From contig WREE01000125.1 of NCBI GenBank assembly GCA_009779515.1, positions 1-6,040 on the forward strand: a stretch of 6,040 nucleotides of DNA, in the 5' to 3' direction. This document shows positions 5,456-6,040 of this stretch, piece after piece. Positions within the stretch are counted from its first letter, which is position 1. Every line of letters starts with the position of its first letter. A program made the position numbers and the translations under genes. The DNA is from Symbiobacteriaceae bacterium (GTDB lineage Bacteria > Bacillota > JAAYKD01 > WRDA01). The notes beneath the pieces are model-generated. The model was not told the DNA's origin. It did no database searches and worked only from the letters and a program-made list of their open reading frames with translations.

Positions 5456-6040
5456 CTATACCTCCTTGTTGATGGCGCCGAAGTTGCACAGTTGCTGGCA
5501 AACACCGCAACCAACGCAGAGTTCCGGCACAATAGAAGATTTTTTATCGCTAAAAGATAAAGCGGGGCAGCCGATACGTGTACAGAGGGTACACCCACGG
5601 CAGGCTTCGGGGTTGACACTGTGCCTACCTTTAGGCACTTGCGGCAGCAACACACAGGGGCGCTCCACCACGATTACCGACAGTTCTGTGGCTTCCAGCT
5701 CCTGGCGGACGGCGTTTTCCAGCTCCTTAAGATCGTAGGGGTCGACGGTGCGTACCCGGGGAACACCAAGTGCCTTGCAGAGATTAGGCAAATTTACTTG
5801 AGGTGCTTGGGAGTTATCCAGGTGGGAGCCGCTGGCAGGGTTAGGCTGATGTCCGGTCATGGCGGTGATACTGTTGTCCAGGATCATCACCAAGGCTGTG
5901 CTACCGTTATACACCAGATCTAAAAGACCAGTCATACCGGAATGCAGGAAGGTGGAATCTCCTTCCACCGCTACTATTTTTCGTGCCAACTCTGGATGAG
6001 CTAACTCCATGCCTAAAGCCATAGGGAGAGCTGCTCCCAT
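5456..6040 (-). CDS. iorA: Indolepyruvate:ferredoxin oxidoreductase, alpha subunit, C-terminal part (5' end outside window)
   Basis: IorA is the large catalytic subunit of IorAB, carrying thiamine diphosphate (TPP) and iron-sulfur clusters. The visible 194 residues start inside the TPP-binding domain: GDSTFLHSGMTGLLDLVYN (27-45), ending the TPP motif at LDN (54-56). A C-terminal ferredoxin-like domain follows, with two cysteine clusters at Cys147, 150, 153, 158 (CRGCTLC...GCP) and Cys175, 178, 181, 185 (CVGCGVCQQLC), enough for two 4Fe-4S clusters. The second cluster ends Cys-Asn where many ferredoxin motifs have Cys-Pro. Full IorA proteins are about 600 residues, so roughly two thirds lie beyond the right edge; the ATG at 6040 is the internal Met of the family's MGA motif, not a start. 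iorB follows after 8 bases. The gene indicates an anaerobic host. Confidence 0.94.
   Translation of the reverse strand: MGAALPMALGMELAHPELARKIVAVEGDSTFLHSGMTGLLDLVYNGSTALVMILDNSITAMTGHQPNPASGSHLDNSQAPQVNLPNLCKALGVPRVRTVDPYDLKELENAVRQELEATELSVIVVERPCVLLPQVPKGRHSVNPEACRGCTLCTRIGCPALSFSDKKSSIVPELCVGCGVCQQLCNFGAINKEV
5461..5467 (-). promoter_or_regulatory. Ribosome binding site of iorB
   Basis: A consensus AAGGAGG on the minus strand overlaps the Lys-Glu codons at the iorA end. It stands 13 bases from the iorB ATG (5447), longer than the usual 5-9, but an in-frame TAG (5453-5451) rules out an earlier iorB start. Confidence 0.6.

Noticed and set aside
5951..5969. Perfect 7-bp hairpin GGTGGAA/TTCCACC inside iorA
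   Set aside because: It falls in the conserved TPP motif codons (VEGDSTF), has no T-run on the coding strand, and is adequately explained by coding sequence.
6038..6040. The ATG at the right edge as the iorA start
   Set aside because: The protein begins in the middle of the TPP-binding domain, and IorA needs about 400 more residues upstream; this is an internal Met.
1..6040. CRISPR arrays, insertion sequences, tRNA/rRNA genes, attachment sites or defence genes
   Set aside because: No regularly spaced repeats, transposase motifs, structural RNA signatures or foreign-looking genes were seen; the sequence is almost fully accounted for by nine housekeeping or metabolic genes.

Overview
The window looks like chromosomal DNA of an anaerobic, low-to-moderate GC Bacillota, most likely a Clostridia/Peptococcaceae- or Syntrophomonas-like lineage. 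The evidence is the SepF and DivIVA pair (Gram-positive cell division), the sepF-divIVA-lspA-rluD order seen around the division cluster of Firmicutes, a pyrimidine-nucleoside phosphorylase of Bacillus/Geobacillus type, and an oxygen-sensitive, ferredoxin-linked indolepyruvate oxidoreductase (IorAB). The species assignment is inference. Nearly every base is coding, genes overlap or abut, and there is no sign of mobile elements, CRISPR or RNA genes.

Plus strand, 1-3010: a tightly packed run of sepF (3' end only), divIVA, an aspartate/glutamate racemase-family gene, lspA (lipoprotein signal peptidase) and rluD-family pseudouridine synthase. The last three start codons overlap the preceding stop by 4 bases, which points to one translationally coupled transcript serving division-site placement, possibly D-amino-acid supply, lipoprotein maturation and rRNA modification. 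A 96-base gap (3011-3106) follows, then pdp (3107-4411). The gap contains several segments complementary to the strong pdp Shine-Dalgarno sequence and may be a small regulatory leader.

Minus strand, 6040-4408: the 3' half of iorA (cut by the right edge), then iorB and dut (dUTPase). iorA and iorB are separated by 8 bases and iorB and dut overlap by 1 base, so they look like an operon. IorAB oxidises aryl-pyruvates to aryl-acetyl-CoA with reduction of ferredoxin. Dut removes dUTP and makes dUMP. The two convergent operons meet at a shared TTAA, where pdp and dut overlap by 4 bases and leave no room for an ordinary intergenic terminator.

Most of the window is ordinary housekeeping sequence and I see no convincing undescribed system. 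The items most worth a second look are a 13-bp, terminator-like hairpin embedded in the first codons of dut, the possible Shine-Dalgarno-sequestering leader of pdp, the racemase gene placed between divIVA and lspA, and the tail-to-tail gene overlap.
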